From: Triglochin maritima
Taxonomy: Eukaryota > Streptophyta > Magnoliopsida > Alismatales > Juncaginaceae
DNA: 64,000 bases
Direction of reading: 5' to 3'
Assembly: GCA_963682175.1 (NCBI GenBank)
Contig: OY821772.1
Location: 46,956,925-47,020,924 of the forward strand
In this document: piece after piece, positions 54,350 to 64,000 of the stretch
Layout of the letters: each line of letters starts with the position of its first letter
Position numbering within the stretch: the first letter of the stretch is position 1
Notes under the pieces: model-generated
The model's input: the letters and a program-made list of their open reading frames with translations, nothing else
What the model was told of the DNA's origin: nothing
Databases searched by the model: none
Position numbers and translations under genes: made by a program

Positions 54350-56565
54350 CAAAAAATGTTTTTTTAAACTTGAAATAAATGAGACATTTTACCAGATTCT
54401 GGTGTAGGATTTCGTGTCTCTATGTATGTATATATTTTAAAAAAATTAATACAATATACAAGATCGATTTCATACTTTCAACAATTTTATGTACATTACT
54501 TTGTGTTTATTCTAATATCATGCAATCCTACATATATTAAAATAAATCACAAAGAGAGAATCATGTCCAAAGGTTCTCTAAAATCTTTCGAAAATCCGGA
54601 GTCGCGTTGTCCGTTGAATCGCCCGCTGATTTGCTTCTAAGTGTTCAGCAAACTCTAAACAAGATTAGAGAGAAAGGAGATAGTCAATCAATCTCTAATT
54701 AGGCTTAGAATCTACCTAATAACCCTTCTTTAAGCTCCTGAGATTTTCTATCTCCAAACCTTAAAATTACTAAGAGATTTTTTCGGTGATTAAAGAAGAG
54801 ATTAGTGAGAGATAAAATTTTTGCATTAACCTAAACAAGTAGGAGGATGTGTCCTTTTATAGGCTCCCAAAACATCCTTATCAAGAATTATTCTTTAGTC
54901 ATGATCTCTTGTTTATTCTCTTCTAAAATTAATCTCTAATTGCCACATAAGCACCCTAAAACGTTTTATTAAATCTGGAATTAATCCAACCAATGATCTA
55001 ATTAATCTCTTAATAATTCAGGCAGAAATCATACTATTTAGTCGACCGAGAAATTTTCTCGGTTAACAGAATCATTCGGTTATAACACATGTTCGGTGCA
55101 CCGTGACATAGACGGTCAACTGAATCTGCATGAGAAAAATTCAGACGAACCACGTCTTCTCTTCAGTCTACCGTTGACTCACCAAAATTTCTCCTGGAGC
55201 ATAGTCATCGGATGACTGTGTCACATTCAGTCTACCGAAAATACTTTTTCTCGGTTGACCGTTCACGTTCGGTTAACCAAACTCAATTGTCTAGGCACTC
55301 CCATTTCGGTCAACCAATTATGTTTACCCGTTCCCATTTGGTTGACCGTTCCGAAGACACCCCGGTTGACCGAACTCGAAACGGTTTACCGTGTTTGACC
55401 CTAATTTTGCCTTTGTCAAATTTTGGATTTATTTCCAACAAAATTTTATATTTTGGGGGTTTTAGCAAATTCACATCTTATGTAATATATTATCCTATGT
55501 AATATTAAATTATTACACCCAATAATATATACATCTCATATGAATTTATTATGATTCTAATTTGTCAATTCTCATGACATATTGATTTTATTCGTTCACC
55601 ACATGTGTCCATTTTTCACATGAAACCCGACACATCATATGAACTCAAAATCAAGTTTCTTGTTTCCCAGTTTTATGGTGTGACCTATAGGAGGATCTAA
55701 GCTAAATTGGCAGCAATATTAAACAATTAATATCTCAAAATATAAGCGGTATCTAGCTACACATTATAGTTACTCAATTAACATAGATGTCTTTGTTTCA
55801 CTCGAACTAAAACACGATCCATTTAGTGATGTAAGTGCATCACTTGTGTTTGTCCCTTGCCTCATGATATTAAGAATATATACAAAGTAGAAATGTGTTA
55901 CATTTATATTATATCCATTTCTTGATCTTTTTAAGTTAATTGTACTATGTAACTTAACTCAAGTTACATTGTGCACATTATACGTTTGTTTTATCAAGGG
56001 GCCCACTAATATCATCACTCAATTAAGTGGGGCAACGATAATCATTTGACTAGCTATCTTTTCCAGCACAAGTCATGTTCAACCAACTATTGCATTTATC
56101 ACTATACTCATTGATAGTTTTTGGCAATAATCAAATTAAGCATTTCTTGAGTGAAAAGACATAAGTCTCATATCTTAGGATCCAAAACACAGTAAAACAC
56201 TAATGACACGAAACATAATTCCATAATGTTTTACTTGTTAGGTCTATTCAATATATGAAAGTAATCTTTTCTTCTTTTATATACTCGTGTCGTCAATTAT
56301 TTGTAGAGCTACAACAATCGATGACCAACACGACAATCTTATCTCGGTGATTAATGTTCCATGTTAATTACCATGATTGTGAATAACTTTTGATTTGTGT
56401 AAATCATTATCTTTTAGAGCTCTACGGTTAAGGACCAAACACCTCTTCCTTAACACTTTCAAAAGAAGATTAACATAATTAAGGAACAAAATGTTTGCAC
56501 ATCTAATTCATTATAATTGACATATAAAAGTAAAATTTTAGAACACATTTCTTTTATCGGGTGCA
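54350..56565. mobile_element. Insertion in copy 2 carrying an LTR-like segment (minus orientation)
   Basis: This stretch separates the left hairpin remnants from the right end of copy 2. Between about 54540 and 55440 it resembles, on the minus strand, an LTR with GGTCAACCG-type palindromes in the U3 part (55040-55400) and a TATA box CCTATAAAAGG (54863-54853). It is related in style to 48471-49400. The remaining sequence up to 56565 is AT-rich without genes. Exact ends and target duplication are not resolved. Confidence 0.55.
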
Positions 56566-56762
56566 CCGGAACGTCCGTCGGTTTCTTTCCTGGCCTCCGA
56601 GACGTTATTTTTCATGATTATGAGAAGAAAATGAAGAGAGAGTGATGGTAGGAAAGTGAAATGAAGAGATATAAAAATAGAAGTGAGAGAATGACAAAAC
56701 GGTAATTCGTACGGACGATTTAAGTAATTTTCGGATGTCGTTTAACAGTTCAGAAAATAAAT

Positions 56763-57480
56763 GAGTCGTCGAAACTCGATAAAATTGAAACTGGACTAGA
56801 TTTTTTGTTGTTCAATTTGTATTTTTTTGTATTTGAAAATAATCTAAATTAATACTTTTGACTCGAATATTTTACTATATTCCATTCTTTACGCTACTAG
56901 TTGAGACACCGTTACTTTAAATTTCAGATGTACGTGCACTCTTATTTTATTTAGCAACATAAGCAAGCACCAAGTTTGTTAAATATTTTGTGCTCTGTTC
57001 ATTCGTTTTACCCACACGAGAATTCCAGCGGAGACAGAGGAGATAACTTCCGATCCAATTATGATCCATGTTATCCATCTCAAAAAAAAACATTAAATAC
57101 AAAAAGTTTGAAGTACAGTCAATAGTCAATAAAGAGAGATGGCATATTGCATCTCACCACTTAGTTGACAGGACATGCAGATGAGACAACACCAAAAGAA
57201 TCAGCGTGGTTCCTTTTAGCCCCTACCAATAAGCTCCACGTAAAATACCTTGTCTTGAATTATTTTTTTTGGGATTTTTGATCGGCTTCCAAAATTATAT
57301 CATTAGGTTTTTTGTAATTTTTTATTGACCAAATACACTTGTAAACTTGATTAATTGATTTGGTACACTTTCACTTTACTATCGTTAATGACTGTTAGAA
57401 TCGTTTTATTATGTTTGATGAATTTATGTTAATTTGTGTTTAAACTTTTCTACTACTCAAATAAGTTTAATTTGTGGACC
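56763..57480. other. Intergenic, nothing recognised
   Basis: AT-rich, no coding or repeat signal beyond simple A/T runs. Confidence 0.45.
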
Positions 57481-57481
57481 A

Positions 57482-57720
57482 TATGCAGACGACCGAACGA
57501 AATTCAGTTATTCATTTTGGGAGTTGAGTAACTCTAAAGAAGACTCTGCTTGGTGAATATCGGATCCGTTGTGGGACTCCAATAACTCTAAGAAAGATCT
57601 CTGTTGGTTGGGTATTGGATGACCGAATGTTGTTCTATTATCCGTTGTGGGAGTCTAGTAACTCTAAGGAAGACTCTGTTGAGTGAGTATTGGTGGACCG
57701 AATGAGATTCATCGAGTGCT
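57482..57720. repeat. Tandem repeat, three diverged units of about 60-75 bp
   Basis: Units contain GGGAGTCTAGTAACTCTAAG, AAGACTCTGTTGGTTGAGTATT and GACCGAATG with variations, at about 57510, 57570 and 57640. The GACCGAA words link it to the LTR-like remnants elsewhere in the window. Confidence 0.65.
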
Positions 57721-58425
57721 TGACAAGTTATTGAATGATTTTAAATGTGTTATGGACTTGGTTTGGATGATTTTTTCTTGATCATATTTGGATTCTAATT
57801 GATAGGTTACCTAAACAATGTACATTAAAAAACTACGATATGGTTGCATTTTCGATCTTAATAAAATAAGTTTCAACAACGATCGACCAAACCGCATTCG
57901 GTCCACAATCGTCAATCAACCTTATTGGAAGTAGAAAAGTTCAAACACAAATTAACCTGAATTCGTGAAACATAACAGACGATTCTAACGATCATTAACG
58001 ATGGCGAAGTGAAAGTGCGTCAAAACAATTAATCAAGTTTGTAAGTGTACTGGACTAGTAAAAAACTACACATGTGTAAATGTCCAATAAAACACTTTTA
58101 GAAGTGCACTCAAGTAAAAATCCCAATTTTTTTCTTATTGATTATGTTCATAAAGAAACCTTACTTGGATTGACATGTATTGTGTACTCTTCAACTTAGT
58201 CATTTTAAAATCAAGAATCTACCGATTACATTAGTAGCAACTAATTCAGTATTTATAAGATATATTTCTCAGTGACTATTTATTTCACAATTAATAATTT
58301 TTTTGTCCATACAGAAACCACACAATTAATACTTCATCGTTTTTTTGTCCATACAGAAGCCACACAATTAAACCATGTGTATGGTTTTACTTTGCACGTC
58401 TCCCACATCGTCGCATGTCTTTCAG

Positions 58426-58430
<5 letters not shown>
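57721..58430. other. Intergenic, nothing recognised
   Basis: AT-rich. A 40-bp segment (TTTTTTTGTCCATACAGAAACCACACAATTAA) is duplicated at about 58298 and 58338. Confidence 0.5.
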
Positions 58431-58460
<30 letters not shown>

Positions 58461-58461
58461 A
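58430..58461. repeat. (CT)n(GT)n microsatellite
   Basis: A CT run followed directly by a GT run. Confidence 0.9.
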
Positions 58462-58559
58462 AATGGCTGTTTGTGATTACTAGTCAAAATACAATTTGGA
58501 TCCACACTAAGGATCGATTCCACATCTTCCGATCCATGAAAGATCTCATTTTGCCGCCC

Positions 58560-59094
58560 CAGCAATTGTCATGCATGACAAAAGCAAGCCACCTTTAATA
58601 TTCCATACAGAAGCCACATAAGTTGATGCTCTTTAGGCCCTTGAGCAAAAAGGTTGTCAATGGATCTCTCCACTTTGAGTCTTCTTTTGAAGTGGGGTTT
58701 CTGATAAGAACAAGACACTCGGAGTTGGCAGCCCAATCCCATATCTTTCATCATCCATGTGGATTTGTAAGTTGCAAAGTTTGTTGAGGTTTCATTTCAT
58801 GCTTGAGGTCATGAATGCTGAAGAAGAATGAATGGAGGTTGAGAGCCACTCAAGTGAAACTGAGTTCTGAAGGACATTGAGTTTGAATTTGACTTCGTGG
58901 GAGGTGCATACCTTTTTTGTCAACTTGGTTGAGGAGATCACAAAGCAATTGGGGATTAAAGTGCATGTTTTCTGCTCATTTGCATTATTGTGAAAGATTG
59001 GGACTTCAATAAAGAAGAGAGATAACAAGAACTTTAAAGCATGAAATGGACTTCCAACCGATTGGGGAAACCACACCACCAAAATTTTAAGCAT
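58560..59094 (-). other. Unrecognised minus-strand frames, possible gene relic
   Basis: A 100-codon frame (59094-58792) begins MLKILVVWFPQSVGSPFHAL. A second short frame (58754-58569) follows in another phase. Composition is less AT-driven than in neighbouring spacers, but I recognise no domain. It may be part of a decayed or spliced gene; no function can be given. Confidence 0.25.
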
Positions 59095-59099
59095 CTTTG

Positions 59100-60103
59100 C
59101 ACTTTTTAAAGAAAAACTAACATTTTCTTATTTTACCGAAGAAATATAACCACATAAGGTTCAGGAGGATAACGGGGGAAAAACTAGATTTCTTGCAGCT
59201 AATGAGAGTTGAAGTTCTTTTCATCTTCACACTCAACTCGTCAACGTATTTGTACTTTCAAAAAAATATAAATACAATTTACAGATTTTTGCAGAGATAT
59301 AATAACTCTGAAAATTAGATAATGTATCTCGGATTCCTCATTATGGTTTCTAGAAACCTTCAAAATATCTGAATGTTATCAAAAAAATTCCCTTAAATAA
59401 ATTTATCGTATTTTTGTCTAATCATTTGCTAGTTTATCTAATAGAAAACATTTGAACTCCATTCTTTACGTGTACGTACAGATTTAGCGAAGGCTCCTTC
59501 AACTATATATACTTATGAGTTATTACAATATATCCCCTTCTTCAACCACATCTTAGCTCTTCTTTATCCAAGTTAAAGGCAAAACTTTATCTTTACGTAC
59601 TTTATCTGCCTCTTTTGAGCAACATGGAAGGCCGTGTGTAATTTAATCTTTATAATAAAGCAATCATGTCTAAATAAAATGATCATTAATTCGAATTACT
59701 TATATAATGGGCCCAGAACTATGTAGGTCTCTTTAGTCCTGGTGCGGTTAAAACAGAACGGAAACGAGATCGGAGACTCACAATTAAGAAGTGAGATCCC
59801 TCGAGAACACACACACGTACAATATCACCAAAAAACCCTAGGGCGCGTCACAACATAATGGTGGAAACCCTAACCCTCAAGTTAGGTATTCTCAGATTAA
59901 GGATTGGTATTTATACATATTAACTTAGGTTTTCATAGCTCATGGGTCAGGACTCGGTCTAGAGATCGATTAATACACCCTTATAAACGATATAATAAGG
60001 TTCACAGACGGCTTACTTTATTACAAAACTTAATACAACAGTGATCAACTAATAAAAAATTAAAAACTATGATTCTATGTCATGACAACTACGACCTGTA
60101 ACT
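59100..60103. other. Intergenic, nothing recognised
   Basis: AT-rich with no coding motif. Confidence 0.45.
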
Positions 60104-60106
60104 TCA

Positions 60107-60441
60107 GAGCATGACTAACTGGGTCATCCCCCCACGATGACCGGGTCTCTTTTTTTTTTTGGTTTTTTTGGTTTTGTTTTTGAATTTTTGAATTTTTTGT
60201 TTGAATTTTTTTGAATTTTTTGTTTGAAAATAAGTTTTATAATTATTTTGATTTTTTAATTTTTTTTAAGATGTACCCCGAAATGATGTGGATGAGAGGG
60301 ATAGGTTGTTGTGGGTTGTGATTAAGATGTGAATAGTGTAGGAAAGAGAAGAAAGTGGATTGTGAAGAGAGAAAACTGACATGAAAGTAAAAAAGAAGAG
60401 AGAACGCTCATGATTCGTCTGGACCATGATTAGTGACGATC
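60107..60441. mobile_element. Tourist-like MITE with TCA target duplication
   Basis: Ends GAGCATGACTAAC and, on the minus strand, GATCGTCACTAAT match at about 9 of 13 positions. TCA flanks both sides (60104-60106 and 60442-60444). The interior has long T/A runs and a segment related in reverse to the 63050-63508 element. Confidence 0.6.
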
Positions 60442-60444
60442 TCA

Positions 60445-61318
60445 GGAGAAAAGACGTCTCCTCGCAGATCGAGAGGGCATATATAGACTCACTGTGACTA
60501 GATCGAGTGTTGACCAAACACGCTGGTAGGATCAAGGGAGGTTAAGTGATCCCTCTAAATTTTCGAAAATTGTCTTGTTATAAGCAATAGCATGGTAGAA
60601 AAAAATTATAGGATTTGTAAAAAAAATTAATCAATAAATTTAGCTATACAAATTTTTAACCCTCTAGCAAGAAACATCGGCTCCGCTCTTACGACAACAT
60701 TAACTTATTCTTGGAAGTGAGGGGAGGTCTTTACAAACTCAAACAGTTAAAAAGATTTTATCAACAATAACCGAGAAATAACGAAGATGTTCATACATAT
60801 AAGATACTAAATTTGTAAAAGGGCAAAATTTCCATGTTCACCTTCTTCTACATGTGATATATCAGCAAGTCTTTGAGCTGTACAAAATCATTGGAGTTTA
60901 ACCGCACTATGGAATTCTGGTTCAACTGGACTTGATTCAGCACGTAATTAAACCACATACAAACATAAGTGTACTCCAGAAGAGGAAAAAAGTTACGTAT
61001 GCTTACGTGAAATCTGGTTTTATTCGGCTAAAGAAACTTACTTAGTTGAAGCGTAATATATATATAAGTGCAATAAGTGGTTAGAGTATGTTTTGGACTT
61101 CTATGTGGGCTCTTATCGGACGTGGTTATTGGGCTGGAATTTAATATGTTTTGAGATTGGCAAAACTAACTTGGAAATGAAAACTTGACTTTTTATGAAT
61201 AAAATTGTCCAATATCTGGAAAAAGTTCATATTTTTGTTCTGTCTGAAAATATATATTTATCTTTCAACTTCTCTCCAAAATACTCCTGTCTAAACCGTG
61301 TGGACTATTTCCTTCCAA
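60445..61318. other. Intergenic, nothing recognised
   Basis: AT-rich; no gene or repeat is recognised. Confidence 0.45.
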
Positions 61319-61328
61319 TAATCATTCT

Positions 61329-61356
61329 CTTTCTTTCTTTCTTTCTTTCTTTCATT
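61329..61356. repeat. (CTTT)n microsatellite
   Basis: A short run of TTTC/CTTT units just before the satellite-like array. Confidence 0.85.
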
Positions 61357-61391
61357 TCGCCCTCAAAAATCATACGGTGAAGAATTTGTAT

Positions 61392-61900
61392 CGCGCACAC
61401 ATCGAGCACATCGAGTTACAGTTCTCCACACTGAAACTATTCAAATTATGCTCGTCATTAAACGTCCTCAAAAATCGTGCGGTGAAAAGTCATTTTTCAC
61501 CAAAAAAAATCTAAATTATCGAAGACATATCACGCACACATCGAGCACATCGAGTTACAGTTCTCCACACCGAAACGATTCGAATTACGTTCGTCATTAA
61601 ACATCCTCAAAAATCGTGCGGTGAAAAGCCGTGTTTTTTCAAAAAATCCAAATTATCGAGAAAATATCGCGCACATATCGAGCGCATCCAGTTTATAGTT
61701 CTCCACACCGAAACGATTCGAATTCTGTTCGTCATAAAACATCCTAAAGACCGTGCGGTGAAAAGTCATGTTTTTTTTTAAAATATCTAAATTATCGATG
61801 TCATATCGCGCACATATCGAGCGCATCGAATCCATCGAATTTACAGTTCTCCACGCCAAAAAATTCGAATTATGTTCGTCATAAGACACCCTAAACAATC
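61392..61900. repeat. Satellite-like tandem array, about 138-bp unit, four copies
   Basis: The segment CGCGCACAYATCGAGC starts units at 61392, 61531, 61668 and 61807, spacings of 139, 137 and 139 bp. Each unit continues with CAGTTCTCCACACCGAAACG, GTTCGTCATTAAACATCCTC and TCGTGCGGTGAAAAG. The last copy is incomplete. Confidence 0.92.
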
Positions 61901-61979
61901 AAGCACATTCTATCGAGGTTCATCGAGTACATCAAAAACAAACTCAACATTAGATTAAAACAAACTCAACAAATTATTG

Positions 61980-62340
61980 TCGGAGCTTTATTGAGCTCAC
62001 ATGTAAAAGGAATCGAGTCTATCGAGCACAACAATCAAGTTCCTATCGAACTTATATCGAGTCCATCGAGATTCGTTGGAAACATAGAAGATCGATCCGA
62101 GTTCCATCGATTCAATTCACTCCACAAAACACTCAGTCTAATCCAATCGAGCTCACATGCAAAATTAATTGAGTCTATCGACCACAACAATCACGTTCCT
62201 ATCGAGCCGATCGAGTTTCGTTGGAAACACAGAAAACGTCCATTTTTGGTATCCAAACTGTTAGAATTCTTAATAAATCTCAAAATCCAAAAAAACATTG
62301 GTATCGCGCAAACATCGAGACCCATGATCGACCCGTTAGA
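61980..62340. repeat. Second tandem repeat, about 156-bp unit, two copies
   Basis: GAGCTCACATG..GAGTCTATCGA..CACAACAATCA..GTTCCTATCGA occurs from 61993 and again from 62149. ATCGAG words are shared with the 138-bp array just upstream, suggesting common descent. Confidence 0.8.
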
Positions 62341-62344
62341 GTGG

Positions 62345-63049
62345 ACATAAGGAGTACAATTCAATCACAAAACAAAATCCTCCTGAAATCACTTTCCGAA
62401 CGTGCACAACTCTACGTGTTATTTCAATTAAATATTTAAGACTCGACCATCAAGGCCTGTATATAACGTAAACAAATAAGAACCAACATCACAAGAATAT
62501 TCGAGAGCAAGAGGATCACATAATGACATTAGACAACACAATAAAGTCGTTCGACGGCATTATATATTATTCTAATCTACGAGAAGTCATCGTTGAGGAG
62601 GAAAAAAATAGTAACAAGAATTCTGTGTTTTACTTACTTATGGTACAATTTTCTCTTTTTAGACAAGAATATGCATATTCTTTTGCTCTTAAATTTCTTT
62701 GAGGATTCTCCGCAACGCAAAGCACTGATTCCAAGAACACCTTCTCCAACTAATAGGAACAAACCAATTGTTCAACCATATATCTGAACCAAATTTCTAT
62801 GGTCCACACAATACTAATAGATTTTTTTTTCACGCAAAACATGAATCTGAACCAAATCGCTCATATTTGTCCATCTAAGGCAAGTATTTGTCGTTTACTC
62901 GTTTTAGACAATAGTCCTAAGAACACGTATCCATAGATATCGTGCGGCACATTCAAAGTTCTTGTCAACAGATTTTGTTTTGTTTTTTAATATAAAGGAA
63001 GCAGTAATGGGCCAATGGAGATGGGTGGTTGGCCCTTTGTTATGTTGCA
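62345..63049. other. Intergenic, nothing recognised
   Basis: AT-rich spacer with no recognised gene. Confidence 0.4.
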
Positions 63050-63508
63050 GAGCCATCTTTAGTATTACGGCTCTTACGTTCTTTGAACCACACTCCGACC
63101 TCGCCCTACCTATGCACCTTAAAGCCAAGGAACATCCTACCTATGGTATTGATTGATGGAAAATCACAATTCCGAACGAATTTTGATGTCCATGAGATCA
63201 TCTGTGACCAAAACGATCTAGTTATGAGTTTTTTTTTCCACATCAGTTTTCTTTTTTACCAACCAACCAATCTTTTCTCTTTCTTATATTATTCATCACT
63301 TGACCACAACCCACCACACCCCATCTTTCTCGTTCACATCATTTCGGGGTTGATTTTGAAAATATGTATCTACAAGATCAAAAAAATTAGAAAATTTATT
63401 TTTAAAAAAATAAAACTAATTTTAAAAAATGATAACAAAAAACACTTTAAAAAATGTACTGGGTGAGACGGTCGTGAGGTCGGGGCACGACACCCGTTAA
63501 AGATGCTC
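63050..63508. mobile_element. Tourist-like MITE (ends GAGCCATCTTTA / GAGCATCTTTAA)
   Basis: The left end GAGCCATCTTTAGT and the right end, read on the minus strand as GAGCATCTTTAACG, form imperfect inverted repeats around 459 bp. The interior is rich in T and has a CCACACCCC segment related to the 60107 element. Flanking triplets (GCA and TGA) do not match, so the duplication is lost or the end is misplaced. Confidence 0.55.
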
Positions 63509-64000
63509 TGATAAATCTAACGACAGGGTGGAAAAATCCAATTTCATTTCGTCTGCAAATAAGTCTGTCGACATGAATACCTAGTTGACAAGTATATCTG
63601 TGTGCATTTCCTTGCGCATATAAATATTTAAGTGGTGAGACACCAACTAAGTTTAAAAATATAATTTTTTTCCTCATTCGTACTTGATTAGTTCACGAAT
63701 CATGCTGATTATTTAGATCTTTTTGCAGTTTTATAGAGTTGGGTCACTATTGACTATTGTAGTATTGTTTGCCCGTCTGGTTGTTCCAAACCCTTTTCTT
63801 TTCATAAAGCTGCGAAATATCTTACTTTGTATTGAAACCCGATGATTAGAACAGCTATAAGTCAGACGTTTGGTTTTATTTTATATCACAAATGTTTTCT
63901 TTCGTTAACGTCTTAATCAAAGAGGAAGTGACATCCCACATAAGGTGGTGGAATCTCAATATATATGAAATTGATACACCGCTGAAATTAATATATCTTA
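63509..64000. other. Intergenic to window end
   Basis: No gene or repeat is recognised. Confidence 0.45.

Larger units (their letters stand above)
52526..56753. mobile_element. Mutator-like element copy 2, deleted and interrupted
   Basis: Left end (about 52526-52600) and right end (about 56683-56753) match those of copy 1, including a TTAAATCG..AATTACC block. AAAATAAAA (52517-52525) and AAAATAAAT (56754-56762) may be the target duplication. The order is left end, exon 1 of the transposase (ATG changed to CTG), hairpin-unit remnants (52722-52800), transposase pseudogene, 5' part of the PMD gene, hairpin-unit remnants (54297-54345), then a 2.2-kb insertion, then the right end. About 3.8 kb of copy 1 (from near 6954 to near 10720) has no counterpart. 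Confidence 0.85.

Noticed and set aside
62962..63466. Plus-strand frames near the right edge
   Set aside because: They run through a Tourist-like MITE and have no domain.

Overview
The window looks like nuclear DNA of a flowering plant, probably a eudicot. It is AT-rich, its genes have many GT-AG introns, and one gene encodes a chloroplast ribosomal protein with a transit peptide. The rest is dominated by plant transposons (Mutator-like, hAT, Tourist-type MITEs, Ty1-copia). I cannot name the species from sequence alone.

Host genes. Five are readable. (1) An ILR1/ILL6-type M20 amidohydrolase (12593-17382, +, five exons, complete at 441 codons). (2) A patatin-like acyl hydrolase (about 22899-19632, -) whose last exons I cannot find. 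(3) Plastid ribosomal protein S13 (37726-36623, -, two exons). (4) A small glycine-rich protein (38847-38329, -). (5) A group 3 sulfate transporter close to SULTR3;3 (46406-39837, -, 13 exons whose phases all agree, 648 residues). They are independent genes and form no operon or cluster.

Mobile DNA. The most striking object is a 6.2-kb Mutator-like element at 5286-11517. It has terminal inverted repeats and two convergent genes that start next to the two ends. The rightward gene joins a FAR1/MURA-type transposase to a C-terminal OTU-type cysteine protease domain through an intron. The leftward gene encodes a plant mobile domain (PMD) protein. Inside each end lies an array of about 33-bp GC-rich units (eight on the left, six on the right) that fold into back-to-back hairpins, with paired base changes that keep the stems intact. 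A second, decayed copy at 52526-56753 has lost the OTU domain and most of the PMD gene and carries a 2.2-kb insertion.

Two Ty1-copia elements are present. One at 23955-33615 is old, full of stop codons, and interrupted by a Tourist-type MITE and by a 2.7-kb TG..CA element with its own 5-bp target duplication. The other at 34688-36265 is young (near-identical 280-bp LTRs, perfect 5-bp duplication) but rearranged, with a short inverted piece of its own pol gene. Also present are a hAT MITE with a perfect 8-bp duplication, several Tourist-like MITEs, a 126-bp retroposon, a hAT transposase fossil, two LTR remnants rich in CGGTYRACCG palindromes, a complex minisatellite (3394-4313), a three-armed fold-back (4565-5100) and satellite-like arrays (61392-62340).

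Nearly all stop codons that break the transposon genes are of the TGG-to-TGA or CAR-to-TAR type, as expected from deamination of methylated cytosine in silenced repeats.
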